From contig NZ_NOXU01000030.1 in NCBI RefSeq assembly GCF_002251795.1, forward strand, positions 186,001 through 250,000: a DNA stretch of 64,000 nucleotides, given 5' to 3'. Origin of the DNA: Niveispirillum lacus (lineage in GTDB: Bacteria > Pseudomonadota > Alphaproteobacteria > Azospirillales > Azospirillaceae). The notes below the pieces were generated by a model, which was not told the origin of the DNA, ran no database searches, and saw only the letters and a list, made by a program, of their open reading frames with translations. The position numbers were made by a program, and so were the translations under genes. Positions 49,025 through 58,164 of the stretch are shown one piece after another (the stretch's first letter is position 1; every line of letters starts with the position of its first letter).

Positions 49025-49954
49025 TTGTCAATCCGTGCTGCCCGTATGGTCGATGCTGTGGCAATCCTGCTCTGGGCGGGGGCCTTGGCCATGTTGTTGT
49101 TCACTATATTGCGCTGGGTTCCGGGCGGGTGGTCGGTCGCCGATCATCTGCGCATCGCTCTGTTATGGGGAGCGGTGCCCCTTGCTATGATGGCCCTTGT
49201 CGGGCGACGGTGGCTGGTCCTTTTACCCGTGACCTTGGCTTGTCTGATCAATGGCGCGCTGGTCGTTCCCACTCTGATGCCACGCTCCTCGCCACCGGGG
49301 CAGAGCGTGACGTTGCTTCATGCCAATGTCTGGCACCACAACCCGTCAATGGATGGGTTCGTGGCCCAGGCACGCGCGCAGCATGCGGACCTGTTGGTGG
49401 TACTGGAGCGCCACCATTTCCAGGGCTACGCCTGGGCCGATGCACTGGTCGACCGGTTTCCCCATCGCCTGACCTGTGAAGAGGCGGATTGCGGAAACAA
49501 CATTCTGTCGCGTTGGCCGCTGGAACGGCTGGGTGTTGTCACCAGCCCATGGCATGATCAACCGGACAAGCCGAGTTATCTCGCGGCCCGTGTTCATCGA
49601 CCATCGGGGGCATTTACCCTTGTCACGGCCCATCTTAGCCAACCGTTCGATCAGTCGATCCAAGATGCACAGGCCGAGTGGCTGGTGGCTCGGTTGCAGG
49701 AGTTGCCGGGACCGGTGATTCTGTCCGGTGACTTCAATGCCGCACCCTGGTCACCGCTGGTCCAGCGGATTAAGGATGGCGGCGGTCTGGTACGGCTGTC
49801 GACAACCGGCCCAACCTGGCCGTCATCGGCCCTGTTCATCGGCATCCCCATCGACCATGTATTCGGCGATGCCGGGCCGGGGGATGCGCGGGTGCTGGCC
49901 GATATCGGTTCTGACCACCGGCCACTCTTGGTGACATTCACCCTGACGGATTAG
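49025..49954 (+). CDS. Endonuclease/exonuclease/phosphatase-family membrane protein
   Basis: 309 residues: about three hydrophobic helices in the first 75 residues, then an EEP (DNase I-like) domain facing the periplasm. Motifs seen are LLHANVWHHN (first strand, with Asn), LVVLERHH (the family Glu), VTAHLSQPF, LSGDFNAAPWSPL and GSDHRPLLVTF (final Asp-His). The chemistry is Mg-dependent phosphodiester or phosphoester cleavage, substrate unknown. The TTG at 49025 has an AAGGA ribosome site 9 bases before it; the ATG at 49046 has none. Confidence 0.85.
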   Translation: MSIRAARMVDAVAILLWAGALAMLLFTILRWVPGGWSVADHLRIALLWGAVPLAMMALVGRRWLVLLPVTLACLINGALVVPTLMPRSSPPGQSVTLLHANVWHHNPSMDGFVAQARAQHADLLVVLERHHFQGYAWADALVDRFPHRLTCEEADCGNNILSRWPLERLGVVTSPWHDQPDKPSYLAARVHRPSGAFTLVTAHLSQPFDQSIQDAQAEWLVARLQELPGPVILSGDFNAAPWSPLVQRIKDGGGLVRLSTTGPTWPSSALFIGIPIDHVFGDAGPGDARVLADIGSDHRPLLVTFTLTD

Positions 49955-49961
49955 GGGAGGA

Positions 49962-50129
49962 TCAGGGCAGGGGGGCCGTCACCACATCAACCGTGGTGCT
50001 GACGGCTGTCGTTGCGACATCGGCCGCAGTTCCCACCACGGTTGTGGCCGCCCCGACCACAGCGCAGCCCGGCAACGCCGACAGGCCCGCCACCAGAAGC
50101 AAAAAGCCGACCCGCTGTTTCAGGTGCAT
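49962..50129 (-). CDS. Tiny lipoprotein, Val/Ala/Thr-rich
   Basis: 55 residues: a signal peptide with the lipobox LPGC at about residues 19-22, then 33 residues built almost only of Val, Ala, Thr and Gly in a repeating pattern (VVGAATTVVGTAADVATTAV). This layout resembles entericidin-like or small stress lipoproteins, but no specific family is assigned. Too short for certainty; the lipobox and a charged MHLKQR start support it. Confidence 0.6.
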   Translation of the reverse strand: MHLKQRVGFLLLVAGLSALPGCAVVGAATTVVGTAADVATTAVSTTVDVVTAPLP

Positions 50130-50341
50130 GATCCGCCCATCCTGTCGCTGATATTCCTGGGTAATACAAACTGGCGGCGCAGGCCAGGGCAAAGGTTCTA
50201 AGACAGTGCGCCACCCGGTCGGCAGCGCGGCCTTTCGTCCGCCTTGCAGCCATTGCGGGGGAGGGTGGCGGAACGCCGCGCTTGGTTCAGGGGCCGGGGC
50301 GGCTTATGTTCTGGGCCAAGGCAATTCCCAAGGTCAGGGCC

Positions 50342-51301
50342 ATGACGATCGAAGAACCCCGCGTCCGCCACCCGGAAAAGGTCAACCGCCCGGACAACCC
50401 GATCCAGCGCAAGCCCGATTGGCTGCGCGTGAAGGCGCCGACCAGCCGGGAATATGCGGAAACGCGCGACCTGATGCGCGGTTTGAAGCTGCATACGGTG
50501 TGCGAGGAAGCGGCCTGCCCGAACATTGGTGAGTGCTGGAAGAAGAAGCACGCCACCTTCATGATTCTGGGTGCCATCTGCACGCGCGCCTGCGCCTTCT
50601 GCAATGTCGCGACCGGCAAGCCGCTGAACCTGGACCCGCATGAGCCGGAAAAGGTGGCCGAAGCCGTCGGCAACCTGAACCTGGAACACGTGGTCATTAC
50701 TTCGGTGGATCGTGACGATCTGCCCGATGGCGGGGCCGACCATTTCGCCCGCACCATTCTGAACATCCGCAAGACGGCACCCGCCACCACCATCGAAATC
50801 CTGACCCCCGATTTTATGCGCAAGCCCGGTGCCGTGGAGCATGTGGCCAAGGCCCGGCCCGATGTGTTCAATCACAATCTGGAAACCGTGCCGCGCCTTT
50901 ACCCCTCCATCCGTCCGGGTGCGCGCTATTTCACCTCGCTGGCTTTGTTGCAGCGGGTGAAGGAAGTGGACCCGACCATCTTCACCAAGTCCGGCATCAT
51001 GGTCGGTCTGGGCGAGACGAAGGAGGAGGTGGGGCAGGTGATGGACGATCTACGTGCCGCCGACGTGGATTTCCTGACCATCGGTCAGTATCTGGCGCCC
51101 ACGCCCAAACATGCACCCGTCGACCGGTTCGTGACGCCGGATGAGTTCGAAAGCTACGCCACACTGGCGCGCGGCAAGGGCTTCCTGATGGTGTCCAGCA
51201 GCCCGCTGACCCGCAGCTCCTATCATGCTGGGGATGACTTCCGGAAGCTGCGTGCCGCCCGTGAGGCCAAGCTGGCGGGCACCCGCCCCGCCGCCGAGTG
51301 A
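50342..51301 (+). CDS. lipA: Lipoyl synthase
   Basis: Radical SAM enzyme that inserts two sulfurs into octanoyl groups to form lipoyl cofactors of pyruvate and 2-oxoglutarate dehydrogenases. The 319-residue protein has the auxiliary cluster cysteines [12 protein letters not shown] at about residues 52-63, the SAM cluster at Cys80, Cys84 and Cys87 (CTRACAFC), then GVRYFTS-like and GLGE blocks ([12 protein letters not shown]) and a conserved C-terminal RSSYHA. The frame is open to 50282 but conserved sequence starts at 50342. Followed after 26 bases by a RatA-like gene, a common linkage. Confidence 0.98.
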   Translation: MTIEEPRVRHPEKVNRPDNPIQRKPDWLRVKAPTSREYAETRDLMRGLKLHTVCEEAACPNIGECWKKKHATFMILGAICTRACAFCNVATGKPLNLDPHEPEKVAEAVGNLNLEHVVITSVDRDDLPDGGADHFARTILNIRKTAPATTIEILTPDFMRKPGAVEHVAKARPDVFNHNLETVPRLYPSIRPGARYFTSLALLQRVKEVDPTIFTKSGIMVGLGETKEEVGQVMDDLRAADVDFLTIGQYLAPTPKHAPVDRFVTPDEFESYATLARGKGFLMVSSSPLTRSSYHAGDDFRKLRAAREAKLAGTRPAAE

Positions 51302-51327
51302 AGCGCTTGCCAGGGTTCTGAAATTCA

Positions 51328-51759
51328 ATGCCAACGCATGCCGAACGGCGCATCCTGCCGCACACACCGGAGCAGCTTTATGCCCTGGTTGCCGATGTGG
51401 AGCGCTACCCGGAATTCCTGCCCTGGGCTGTGGCCTGCCGCATCCGCAAGCGGCAGGAACCCGTGATCTGGGCCGATCTGGTGATCGGCTTCAAGATGAT
51501 CCGCGAGCGCTTCACCTCCAAGGTGACCCTCAATCCCGATGCTCTGCGGGTGGATGTGGAATATGTCGATGGCCCATTCCATTACCTGAACAACCACTGG
51601 GTTTTCGAGGCACACGCCGATGGCTGCGCCGTCGATTTCTTCGTGGATTTTGAGTTCAAGAACAAGGTCCTGCAGACCATTATCGGCGCGCTGTTCAACG
51701 AAGCGGTGAAGCGCATGGTGGCGGCGTTTGAGAACAGGGCTAAGCAGCTCTATGGCTAA
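51328..51759 (+). CDS. RatA/COQ10-like START-fold protein
   Basis: 143 residues of the polyketide cyclase/START-type fold: the N-terminal segment with YALVADVERYPEFLPWAVAC, the middle FTSKVTLNP and the terminal helix FNEAVKRMVAAFENRAKQLYG. In E. coli RatA was described as a ribosome-association toxin; in alphaproteobacteria and mitochondria the related COQ10 binds ubiquinone. The position behind lipA is typical of the respiratory-type members, so a ubiquinone role seems more likely than toxicity. Confidence 0.9.
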   Translation: MPTHAERRILPHTPEQLYALVADVERYPEFLPWAVACRIRKRQEPVIWADLVIGFKMIRERFTSKVTLNPDALRVDVEYVDGPFHYLNNHWVFEAHADGCAVDFFVDFEFKNKVLQTIIGALFNEAVKRMVAAFENRAKQLYG

Positions 51760-52094
51760 GCCATTGCTTTATGCTGAACACTCGCAGAAGCCATTGCGAC
51801 TGACGTCGCGCCGTCGATAGGCCGACGCCCCTTTCATACAATCCGCTGTGCCAAATACCGCCCAATTCGGGTGTGCGGGCGACGAGCATTGCCCGGTGGG
51901 GTTCTGTCGGACCTCAGCGACCGCAGAAACAACCCGCGTCGGCCAGCAGCAGAATCCGGCACGCCACCACCCCTGACCATGCCTATGCCAATGAAGGTTG
52001 CGATCTTCAAGAAACATACGAGATTTTATGTTTTGCGTAAAATGATAAATGATATATAGAAAATCCATACCTGCTAAACAAGGAGTTGGAGAGC
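51760..52094. other. AT-rich promoter region before the DUF2975 gene
   Basis: 335 bases without a supported gene. Most of it is ordinary; from about 52010 to 52070 it becomes sharply AT-rich, unlike the rest of the window, and includes the candidate promoter listed separately and a direct repeat of AATGAT. No tRNA is present. Confidence 0.5.
52033..52060 (+). promoter_or_regulatory. Candidate promoter of the DUF2975/Xre pair
   Basis: TTGCGT (52033-52038) and TATAGA (52055-52060) with a 16-base spacer. The AT-rich direct repeat AATGATAAATGAT in the spacer could be bound by the downstream Xre protein. Confidence 0.4.
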
Positions 52095-52736
52095 ATGTCA
52101 CTGCGTGTTCTGAACTGGATTTTGACGACGGCCATCTGGCTGCTCGCTTTCGGTATCCTGCTGATCCTGGGTGTCACTTTTTATGCCGGTCTGACCGGAA
52201 AGCCCTGGTTCATGATGGTTCCGGTCATCCTGAGCCCTGCTGTGTCCACCGACCTGTTGCGTGAAGGGCAGGCGGTGGTCGGCCATTTGCTGGCCGACCG
52301 CGGAACCCTGAACATCAACATTGACCAGATGTCGACGAAATTGCTGTCGGGCGTGTCCATGGCGGCGGCTGTTGGTCTGTGTCTTTATGCGGCCTTCACC
52401 CTGCGGCGGCTGGTCGGAGATATCGCGGGTGGTGATCCCTTTGCTGCGACCGCCGTGACACGTCTGCGGCGGATCGGCTGGCTGCTGATTGGTGCCAATG
52501 CCGTCACCGTGGCCTTCGGCTGCCTGTTGCCATTGTTGCTGTCTGGCGCCAGCATTGCCGATGGCCGCGAACTGGTGGTTAACCCTTTCTGGTCCTCTTT
52601 GCCCGATGCGCCCTATGCCAAGGTTGCACCCGATATCAATGGCTGGCTGGCACTGTGCGGTTTGGTTCTGCTGGCACTGGCAGAAGCTTTCCGCATCGGC
52701 CGCGATCTGAAGGTTGAAGGGGAGGGGATCATCTGA
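52095..52736 (+). CDS. DUF2975 membrane protein
   Basis: 213 residues with four hydrophobic helices (about 7-29, 84-104, 134-155 and 185-203). The signature is VSMAAAVGLCLYAAFTLRRLVGDIAGGDPF followed by an RLRRIGWLLIGAN block, seen here as LRRLVGDIAGGDPFA and RLRRIGWLLI. AAGGAG precedes the ATG by 9 bases. DUF2975 genes are nearly always followed by a small HTH gene, as here, with a 1-base TGATG overlap. Function unknown; likely a membrane partner or sensor for the regulator. Confidence 0.88.
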   Translation: MSLRVLNWILTTAIWLLAFGILLILGVTFYAGLTGKPWFMMVPVILSPAVSTDLLREGQAVVGHLLADRGTLNINIDQMSTKLLSGVSMAAAVGLCLYAAFTLRRLVGDIAGGDPFAATAVTRLRRIGWLLIGANAVTVAFGCLLPLLLSGASIADGRELVVNPFWSSLPDAPYAKVAPDINGWLALCGLVLLALAEAFRIGRDLKVEGEGII

Positions 52737-52984
52737 TGGCCATCATCATCAATGTCGACGTGATGCTGGCCCGACGCAAAATGTCGGTGACCAAGCTGGC
52801 AGAGGAGGTGGGAATATCCCTGACCAACCTGTCTTTGCTGAAAACTGGCAAGGTGAAAGGTATCCGCTTTGCCACCCTGAACCAGATCTGCACCGTTCTG
52901 AACTGTCAGCCCGGCGATATCCTGGAATATCGACCGGATGAGCATCCCCCGGAACCGCGGACGGGAGGCGATGACGGTTTTTGA
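52736..52984 (+). CDS. Small Xre/Cro-type HTH regulator
   Basis: 82 residues, a single helix-turn-helix of the Cro/YozG kind (INVDVMLARRKMSVTKLAEEVG, ISLTNLSLLKTGKVKGIRF, ATLNQICTVLNCQPGDIL), with a short acidic tail. It is the paired gene of the DUF2975 protein and probably binds its own AT-rich promoter. TGATG overlap shows coupled translation. Confidence 0.92.
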   Translation: MAIIINVDVMLARRKMSVTKLAEEVGISLTNLSLLKTGKVKGIRFATLNQICTVLNCQPGDILEYRPDEHPPEPRTGGDDGF

Positions 52985-52990
52985 AGACAA

Positions 52991-53015
52991 AAAGGGGGCC
53001 GTCCAGGTCCCCTTT
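52991..53015. terminator. Bidirectional terminator-like hairpin
   Basis: AAAGGGG / CCCCTTT, with an 11-base loop, stands between the convergent Xre and purU genes and has A and T flanks on both sides. Confidence 0.6.
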
Positions 53016-53021
53016 GCTGCA

Positions 53022-53894
53022 TCACTTAAAAATCACCGTCCGTGACCCATCCATGATGATGCGACGTTCCAACTGCCACCGTACGGCCCTTGCCAGCACG
53101 GCGCATTCCACGTCGCTGCCCATATCGACCAGGTCTTCGGGCGTGTGGCTATGGTCCACGCGCTGGATGTCCTGTTCGATGATGGGGCCTTCATCCAGGT
53201 CGGTGGTCACGAAATGGGCGGTCGCGCCGATGATCTTCACCCCACGCTCATGCGCCTGATGATAGGGCTTGGCCCCCTTGAAGCTGGGCAGGAAGCTGTG
53301 ATGGATGTTGATACAGCGGCCCGCCAAGACCTCGCAGAACGACGGCGACAGGATTTGCATGTAGCGGGCTAGCACCACCAGATTGGCGCCGCTATCTTGA
53401 ATGATCTTGGTGAACTGCGCCTCTTGCGCTTCCTTGTTGCCCTTGGTCACGGGCAGATGGTGATAGGGGATGCCTGACCATTCCACGAAGCTGCGCATAT
53501 CATCATGGTTCGATACCACTGCCGGGATATCCATGCGCAGGCTGCCCGAACGCTGCCGGTGCAGCAGGTCGTAAAGGCAATGGCCGAACTTCGATACGGC
53601 GATCACCACCTTGGGCCGCACCGACAAATCATGCAGTTCCCAATGCATGTCATATTGGCGGGCGATGGGCGTGAACCCTTCCTTCAAGGCGTCCAGATCG
53701 GGGAAATCGGCCCCGTCGGCGCGGAAGACCGTGCGCATAAAGAACAGGTTGTTCAGGGCGTCATTGAAATGGTTCGATTCTGTGATCGAGGCGTCATGCT
53801 TGGCCAGATAGGTGGATACCGCCGCCACGATCCCCTTGCGATCCGGGCATCGCACGATCAGCACATAATGGCCCTGTTCCCCGATCACCGACAT
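53022..53894 (-). CDS. purU: Formyltetrahydrofolate deformylase
   Basis: Hydrolyses 10-formyl-THF to formate and THF, balancing the one-carbon pool. The 290-residue protein has an N-terminal ACT domain (about 8-85, YVLIVRCPDRKGIVAAVSTYL) and a C-terminal formyltransferase-fold domain with SNHDDMRSFVEWSGIPYHHL, CINIHHSFLPSFKGAKPYHQ with the catalytic His, and IGATAHFVTTDLDEGPIIEQ with the Asp. A GTG 3 codons upstream is an alternative start. Confidence 0.97.
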   Translation of the reverse strand: MSVIGEQGHYVLIVRCPDRKGIVAAVSTYLAKHDASITESNHFNDALNNLFFMRTVFRADGADFPDLDALKEGFTPIARQYDMHWELHDLSVRPKVVIAVSKFGHCLYDLLHRQRSGSLRMDIPAVVSNHDDMRSFVEWSGIPYHHLPVTKGNKEAQEAQFTKIIQDSGANLVVLARYMQILSPSFCEVLAGRCINIHHSFLPSFKGAKPYHQAHERGVKIIGATAHFVTTDLDEGPIIEQDIQRVDHSHTPEDLVDMGSDVECAVLARAVRWQLERRIIMDGSRTVIFK

Positions 53895-54045
53895 GTCACG
53901 CACCCGCTACATCATCAAAAATTCGTGAGGGCTGGAGAGTTGCGACTGGCGCGCAGGCTTGTCCACCCCCAGATTAGGGAAAGGCAGGAAAAGGATGGCC
54001 GCCATGCAAAAACCGCTTGACGTTTGCGGAAGCTTCACTTACCTA

Positions 54046-54059
54046 TTACGTAAACGTAA
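54046..54059. promoter_or_regulatory. TTACG-taaa-CGTAA dyad before the MerR gene
   Basis: A perfect 5-bp inverted repeat 29 bases before the merR-type start codon. A TTGACG -35 element lies upstream at 54017-54022, with the candidate -10 TATTAC at 54044 overlapping the dyad (21-base spacer). TTACGTAAACGTAA resembles LiuR-type MerR operators, so autoregulation is likely. Confidence 0.6.
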
Positions 54060-54088
54060 GCAACCTGTCAGCGACAAGGGCAGCTCTC

Positions 54089-54523
54089 ATGCTGAACACC
54101 ATCGATCAGGCCAAACCCGCCTATAATCCGGCACAGACCTTCACCATCGGTCAGTTGGCCGACGAATTCGGCCTGACCCTGCGGTCGCTGCGGTTTTACG
54201 AGGATGAAGGTTTGATCTCGCCGGCCCGCATGGGCCAGACGCGAATCTATACCCATCGTGACCGCGCGCGGCTGAAGCTGATCTGCCGGGGCAAGCGGCT
54301 GGGTTTCTCTATCGGGGAGATCAAGGATTTCCTGGATCTCTACGACACGGACGAGGCGCAGGTGGAGCAGATGACCTATCTGCTGCGCGGCGCCCGCAAC
54401 CGTATCCGCCATCTGGAACAGCAGTTGCGAGATGTGCAGCAGACCCTGAAGGAGCTGCATGAAATTGACGGTCTGATCGTGTCTCACCTTCATTCCAAGG
54501 GTGTGCAGGTTCCAAGCGAGTAA
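54089..54523 (+). CDS. MerR-family transcriptional regulator of fatty/acyl-CoA degradation type
   Basis: 144 residues: N-terminal winged HTH (FTIGQLADEFGLTLRSLRFYEDEGLISP at 18-45, seen as TLRSLRFYEDEGLISPAR), then KLICRGKRLGFSIGEIKDFL and a coiled-coil dimer helix from about 90. It resembles the LiuR-like regulators of acyl-CoA breakdown. It lies directly upstream of a thiolase, HAD/hydratase and dehydrogenase set, so it probably controls that set. The effector domain is short; the ligand is unknown. Confidence 0.88.
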   Translation: MLNTIDQAKPAYNPAQTFTIGQLADEFGLTLRSLRFYEDEGLISPARMGQTRIYTHRDRARLKLICRGKRLGFSIGEIKDFLDLYDTDEAQVEQMTYLLRGARNRIRHLEQQLRDVQQTLKELHEIDGLIVSHLHSKGVQVPSE

Positions 54524-54599
54524 CCTTCATGCCGTGCGCGTTGATTTTTCATACGCTCGTTTGAATTTTTCCAGCCGTCCCCCTAAATCAAATGGTACC

Positions 54600-54616
54600 G
54601 CCCGCGAGAGGCGGGC
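54600..54616 (+). promoter_or_regulatory. Small leader hairpin before the thiolase gene
   Basis: GCCCGC-gagag-GCGGGC, 34 bases before the thiolase start. No TTACG-type dyad is repeated here. Confidence 0.35.
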
Positions 54617-54649
54617 CGCAGCCAACCCCAGGCGAGGAGTGCTCCAGAG

Positions 54650-55792
54650 ATGAAGAACGTCGTGATTGCCGGTTACGCCCGGTCCCCCTTCCACATTGCC
54701 AACAAGGGCGAACTGACCAAGGTGCGTCCGGATGATCTGGCCGCCGCTGTTGTGAAGGAACTGTTGGCCCGCACCGGTGTCGACGGTGCAGCCGTGGAAG
54801 ACCTGATCATGGGCTGCGCCTTCCCGGAAGGCGAACAGGGTTTCAACGTCGCCAAACTGGTGGCCATGATTGCGGGCCTGCCGCAGTCGGTAGCCGGCGC
54901 CACGGTCAACCGTTTCTGTGGTTCATCGATGCAGTCGATCCATCAGGCGGCTGGCGCTATTGCATTGGGCGCCGGCGACTGCTTCATCGCCGCCGGTGTG
55001 GAAAGCATGTCCCGCGTGCCGATGGGCGGTTATAACCCGATGCCCAACGCCGTTCTGCATGCTGCCAATCCCGGCGCCTATATGGCCATGGGCATCACGG
55101 CGGAAAACCTGGCCAAGAAATTTGGCTTCACCCGCGCCCAGCAGGAAGCCTATGCGGTCGAGTCCCACGCTAAGGCCGCCAAGGCTCAGGCCGAAGGCCG
55201 GTTTGAGGCTGAGATTGTCCCTATCACCGTACCGGGCGGTAAAGTTGTGAGCCAGGATGGCGGTATTCGCGCCGGCACCACGGCGGAGGGTCTGGCGACC
55301 CTGAAGCTGGCCTTTGACGCCGAGAACGGCACCGTCACCGCTGGCACGTCGTCGCCGTTGACCGATGGCGCCTCGGCCACGTTGGTCTGCTCGGAAGATT
55401 TCGCGAAGGCGCACGGCCTGAAGATCCTGGCCAAGATCCGCTCCATCGCCGTGTCCGGCTGCGACCCCACCATCATGGGTTATGGCCCGGTCCCGGCGTC
55501 CAAGAAGGCGCTGGCCCGCGCTGGCCTGACCATTGCCGATATCGACATCGTCGAGAGCAACGAGGCCTTCGCGGTGCAGTCCATGACGGTTGCCAAGGAA
55601 CTGGGTCTGGATGCGGCCAAGGTGAACCTGGATGGCGGCGCACTGGCGCTCGGCCACCCGCTGGGCGCCACGGGTGCCCGCATCACCGGCAAGGCCGCCA
55701 GCCTGTTGCAGCGTGAGGGTAAGGCCCTGGCGCTGGCCACCCAGTGCATTGGCGGCGGTCAGGGCATCGCCACCATCCTGGAAGCGGTCTGA
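54650..55792 (+). CDS. fadA: Acetyl-CoA C-acyltransferase (thiolase), FadA type
   Basis: Cleaves 3-ketoacyl-CoA with CoA in the last step of beta-oxidation. The 380-residue protein has the nucleophile Cys90 (NRFCGSSMQSIHQAAG), the GGALALGHPLGATGAR motif with its His, and the second cysteine in the CIGGGQG end motif, all at family positions. The next gene follows after about 30 bases and is probably the same transcript. Confidence 0.96.
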   Translation: MKNVVIAGYARSPFHIANKGELTKVRPDDLAAAVVKELLARTGVDGAAVEDLIMGCAFPEGEQGFNVAKLVAMIAGLPQSVAGATVNRFCGSSMQSIHQAAGAIALGAGDCFIAAGVESMSRVPMGGYNPMPNAVLHAANPGAYMAMGITAENLAKKFGFTRAQQEAYAVESHAKAAKAQAEGRFEAEIVPITVPGGKVVSQDGGIRAGTTAEGLATLKLAFDAENGTVTAGTSSPLTDGASATLVCSEDFAKAHGLKILAKIRSIAVSGCDPTIMGYGPVPASKKALARAGLTIADIDIVESNEAFAVQSMTVAKELGLDAAKVNLDGGALALGHPLGATGARITGKAASLLQREGKALALATQCIGGGQGIATILEAV

Positions 55793-55821
55793 TCAACGGC
55801 TGCAAGCGGGAGGAAACACCC

Positions 55822-58164
55822 ATGACCATTAAGAAAGCCGCCGTCATCGGCTCCGGCGTGATGGGCAGCGGTATCGCTGCCCACATCGCCAATGCGGGCA
55901 TCCCCGTCTATCTGCTGGACATCGTTCCGCAGGCGGTGAAGGACAATGGCGGCGACCGGTCGGTCGTTGCCAAGACCGCCATCGACAAGATGCTGAAGAC
56001 CGATCCGGCCCCCTTCATGCACAAGAAGGCAGCCAGCCTCGTCACCCCCGGTAATATCGAGGATGACCTGGAAAAGCTGGCCGATGTCGACTGGATCGTC
56101 GAGGCCGTGCTGGAGAACCCGAAGGTCAAGCACGACCTGTATCAGAAGTTGGAAGCGGTTCGTAAGGACGGCTCCATCGTCTCGTCCAACACCTCCACCA
56201 TTCCGCTGTCCATCCTGCTGGAAGGTCAGACGGAACGCTTCGCGGCCGATTTCTGCATCACCCACTTCTTTAATCCGCCGCGCTATATGCGTCTGCTGGA
56301 AGTGGTGAAGGGTCCCAAGACCCGCCAGGATGCGTTTGATACCGTCAGCGCCTTCTGCGACCGCGTCCTGGGCAAGGGCGTGGTAGAATGCAAGGACACG
56401 CCTGGCTTCATCGCCAACCGGATCGGCACTTATTTCATGGCCGTCGCCGTGAACGAGGCCATTGATGGCGGTCTGACGGTGGAAGAGGCGGACGCCATCA
56501 CCGGCCGCCCCATGGGCATCCCCAAGACGGGCACTTTCGGGCTGATCGATCTGGTCGGTCTGGACCTGATGCCGCTGATTTCCAAGTCGCTGCTGTCCAC
56601 CTTGCCGGCCGACGATGATTACCGCCGTATCCATCGCGACAACGCGCTGGCCAACAAGATGATCGCCGAAGGCTATACGGGCCGTAAGGGCAAGGGCGGC
56701 TTCTATCGTCAGACCAAGCTGGCCGATGGCCGCCGCGTCAAGGAAGCCATCGACCTGAAGACCGGCGCCTATCGCAAGTCCGAAAAGGCCACGCTGGCCT
56801 CGGCGTCGGCCAAGAACCTGAAGGCGTTGGTGGAAACCGCCGATGCCGGCGGTGCCTATGCTTGGCGCGTGTTGTCGCAGGCGCTGAGCTACGCTGCCGA
56901 TCTGGTGCCGCAGATTGCCGAACAGATTACGGCGGTCGATGAGGCGATGCGCCTGGGTTACAACTGGAAGTCCGGCCCGTTTGAGCTGATTGACCAGTTG
57001 GGCACCGGCTGGTTCGCCGAAAAGCTGGTCGCCGAGGGCAAGGAAGTCCCCCACATGGTGAAGGTGGCCGCTGGCCGTCCCTTCTATAAGGTGGAAGGCG
57101 CCAAGCTGCTGTTCCTGGGCACCGATGGCGAGTATGCCGAGGTAAAGCGTCCGGACGGTGTGCTGCTGCTGACCGATATCAAGCGCGGGTCGAAGCCGGT
57201 CGCCAAGAACGGTTCCGCCAGCCTGTGGGATATCGGCGACGGCGTCCTGTGCCTGGAATTCACGTCCAAGATGAATGCCCTGGATCAGGACATCATGGGC
57301 ATGATCCGCAAGGCCATGGGCATCATCGGCGATGGCAAGTCCGGTGCCTACAAGGCCCTGGTCATCCATAATGAGGCGCAGAACTTCTCCGTCGGTGCCA
57401 ATCTGGGCCTGGCCCTGTTCGCCATCAATATCGGCCTGTGGCCGCAGATTGAGGCGACAATTGCCGAGGGTCAGAACACCTATAAGGCCCTGAAATACGC
57501 CCCGTTCCCCACCGTCGCCGCCCCGTCGGGCATGGCGCTGGGGGGCGGCTGCGAAATCCTGCTGCACAGCTCCGCCGTGCAGGCCCATGCCGAGACCTAT
57601 TCGGGTCTGGTGGAGGTCGGCGTCGGTGTGCTGCCGGGTTGGGGTGGCTGTAAGGAGATGGTCATCCGCCATCTGGCCAACAAGCGGCGTCCGGGCGGCC
57701 CCATGCCGGCCCTGTCCGCCGCGTTTGAGGCCATCAGCACCGCCAAGGTCGCCAAGTCGGCGTTCGAGGCGCGCGACATGCTGATCCTGCGTCCGACCGA
57801 CGGCATCACCTTCAACAAGGACCGTCTGCTGGCCGATGCCAAGGCCAAGGCTCTGGAACTGGCGGCGAACTACACCCCGCCGCAGGAACCGGAAATCCGC
57901 CTGCCGGGCCCGACGGCTGCCGCGGCTTTCAGCATGGCGGTCGACGGCTTCGCCCAGCAGGGCAAGGCCACGCCGCATGATGTGGTGGTGTCCAAGGCCA
58001 TTGGCTTCGTGCTGTCGGGTGGCAACACCGACATCACGCAGGTGCTGACCGAAGACGACCTGCTGACGTTGGAGCGGGAAGGGTTCCTGGCCCTGACCAA
58101 GACCAACGGCACCATCAACCGCATCGAACATATGCTGGAAACCGGCAAGCCATTGCGGAATTGA
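55822..58164 (+). CDS. 3-hydroxyacyl-CoA dehydrogenase / enoyl-CoA hydratase fusion
   Basis: 780-residue bifunctional beta-oxidation enzyme, probably of the inverted order: NAD-binding dehydrogenase first (AVIGSGVMGSGIA at about 9-21, then ITHFFNPPRYMRLLEVV with the dehydrogenase C-terminal domain from about 190), enoyl hydratase-like part later (about 475-680, with the residues SVGANLGLAL and APSGMALGGGCEILLHSSAV). This is the FadN-like arrangement rather than E. coli FadB, where the hydratase comes first. The hydratase portion has its key Glu in a motif that I cannot confirm by eye. ATG at 55822 starts the conserved NAD motif. Confidence 0.93.
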   Translation: MTIKKAAVIGSGVMGSGIAAHIANAGIPVYLLDIVPQAVKDNGGDRSVVAKTAIDKMLKTDPAPFMHKKAASLVTPGNIEDDLEKLADVDWIVEAVLENPKVKHDLYQKLEAVRKDGSIVSSNTSTIPLSILLEGQTERFAADFCITHFFNPPRYMRLLEVVKGPKTRQDAFDTVSAFCDRVLGKGVVECKDTPGFIANRIGTYFMAVAVNEAIDGGLTVEEADAITGRPMGIPKTGTFGLIDLVGLDLMPLISKSLLSTLPADDDYRRIHRDNALANKMIAEGYTGRKGKGGFYRQTKLADGRRVKEAIDLKTGAYRKSEKATLASASAKNLKALVETADAGGAYAWRVLSQALSYAADLVPQIAEQITAVDEAMRLGYNWKSGPFELIDQLGTGWFAEKLVAEGKEVPHMVKVAAGRPFYKVEGAKLLFLGTDGEYAEVKRPDGVLLLTDIKRGSKPVAKNGSASLWDIGDGVLCLEFTSKMNALDQDIMGMIRKAMGIIGDGKSGAYKALVIHNEAQNFSVGANLGLALFAINIGLWPQIEATIAEGQNTYKALKYAPFPTVAAPSGMALGGGCEILLHSSAVQAHAETYSGLVEVGVGVLPGWGGCKEMVIRHLANKRRPGGPMPALSAAFEAISTAKVAKSAFEARDMLILRPTDGITFNKDRLLADAKAKALELAANYTPPQEPEIRLPGPTAAAAFSMAVDGFAQQGKATPHDVVVSKAIGFVLSGGNTDITQVLTEDDLLTLEREGFLALTKTNGTINRIEHMLETGKPLRN

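Noticed and set aside
51328-51759. RatA as an active toxin-antitoxin toxin
   Set aside because: No antitoxin gene is adjacent and the position behind lipA fits a COQ10-like role.
54524-54649. Second copy of the MerR operator before the thiolase gene
   Set aside because: No TTACG-N4-CGTAA or near match is present in this spacer.
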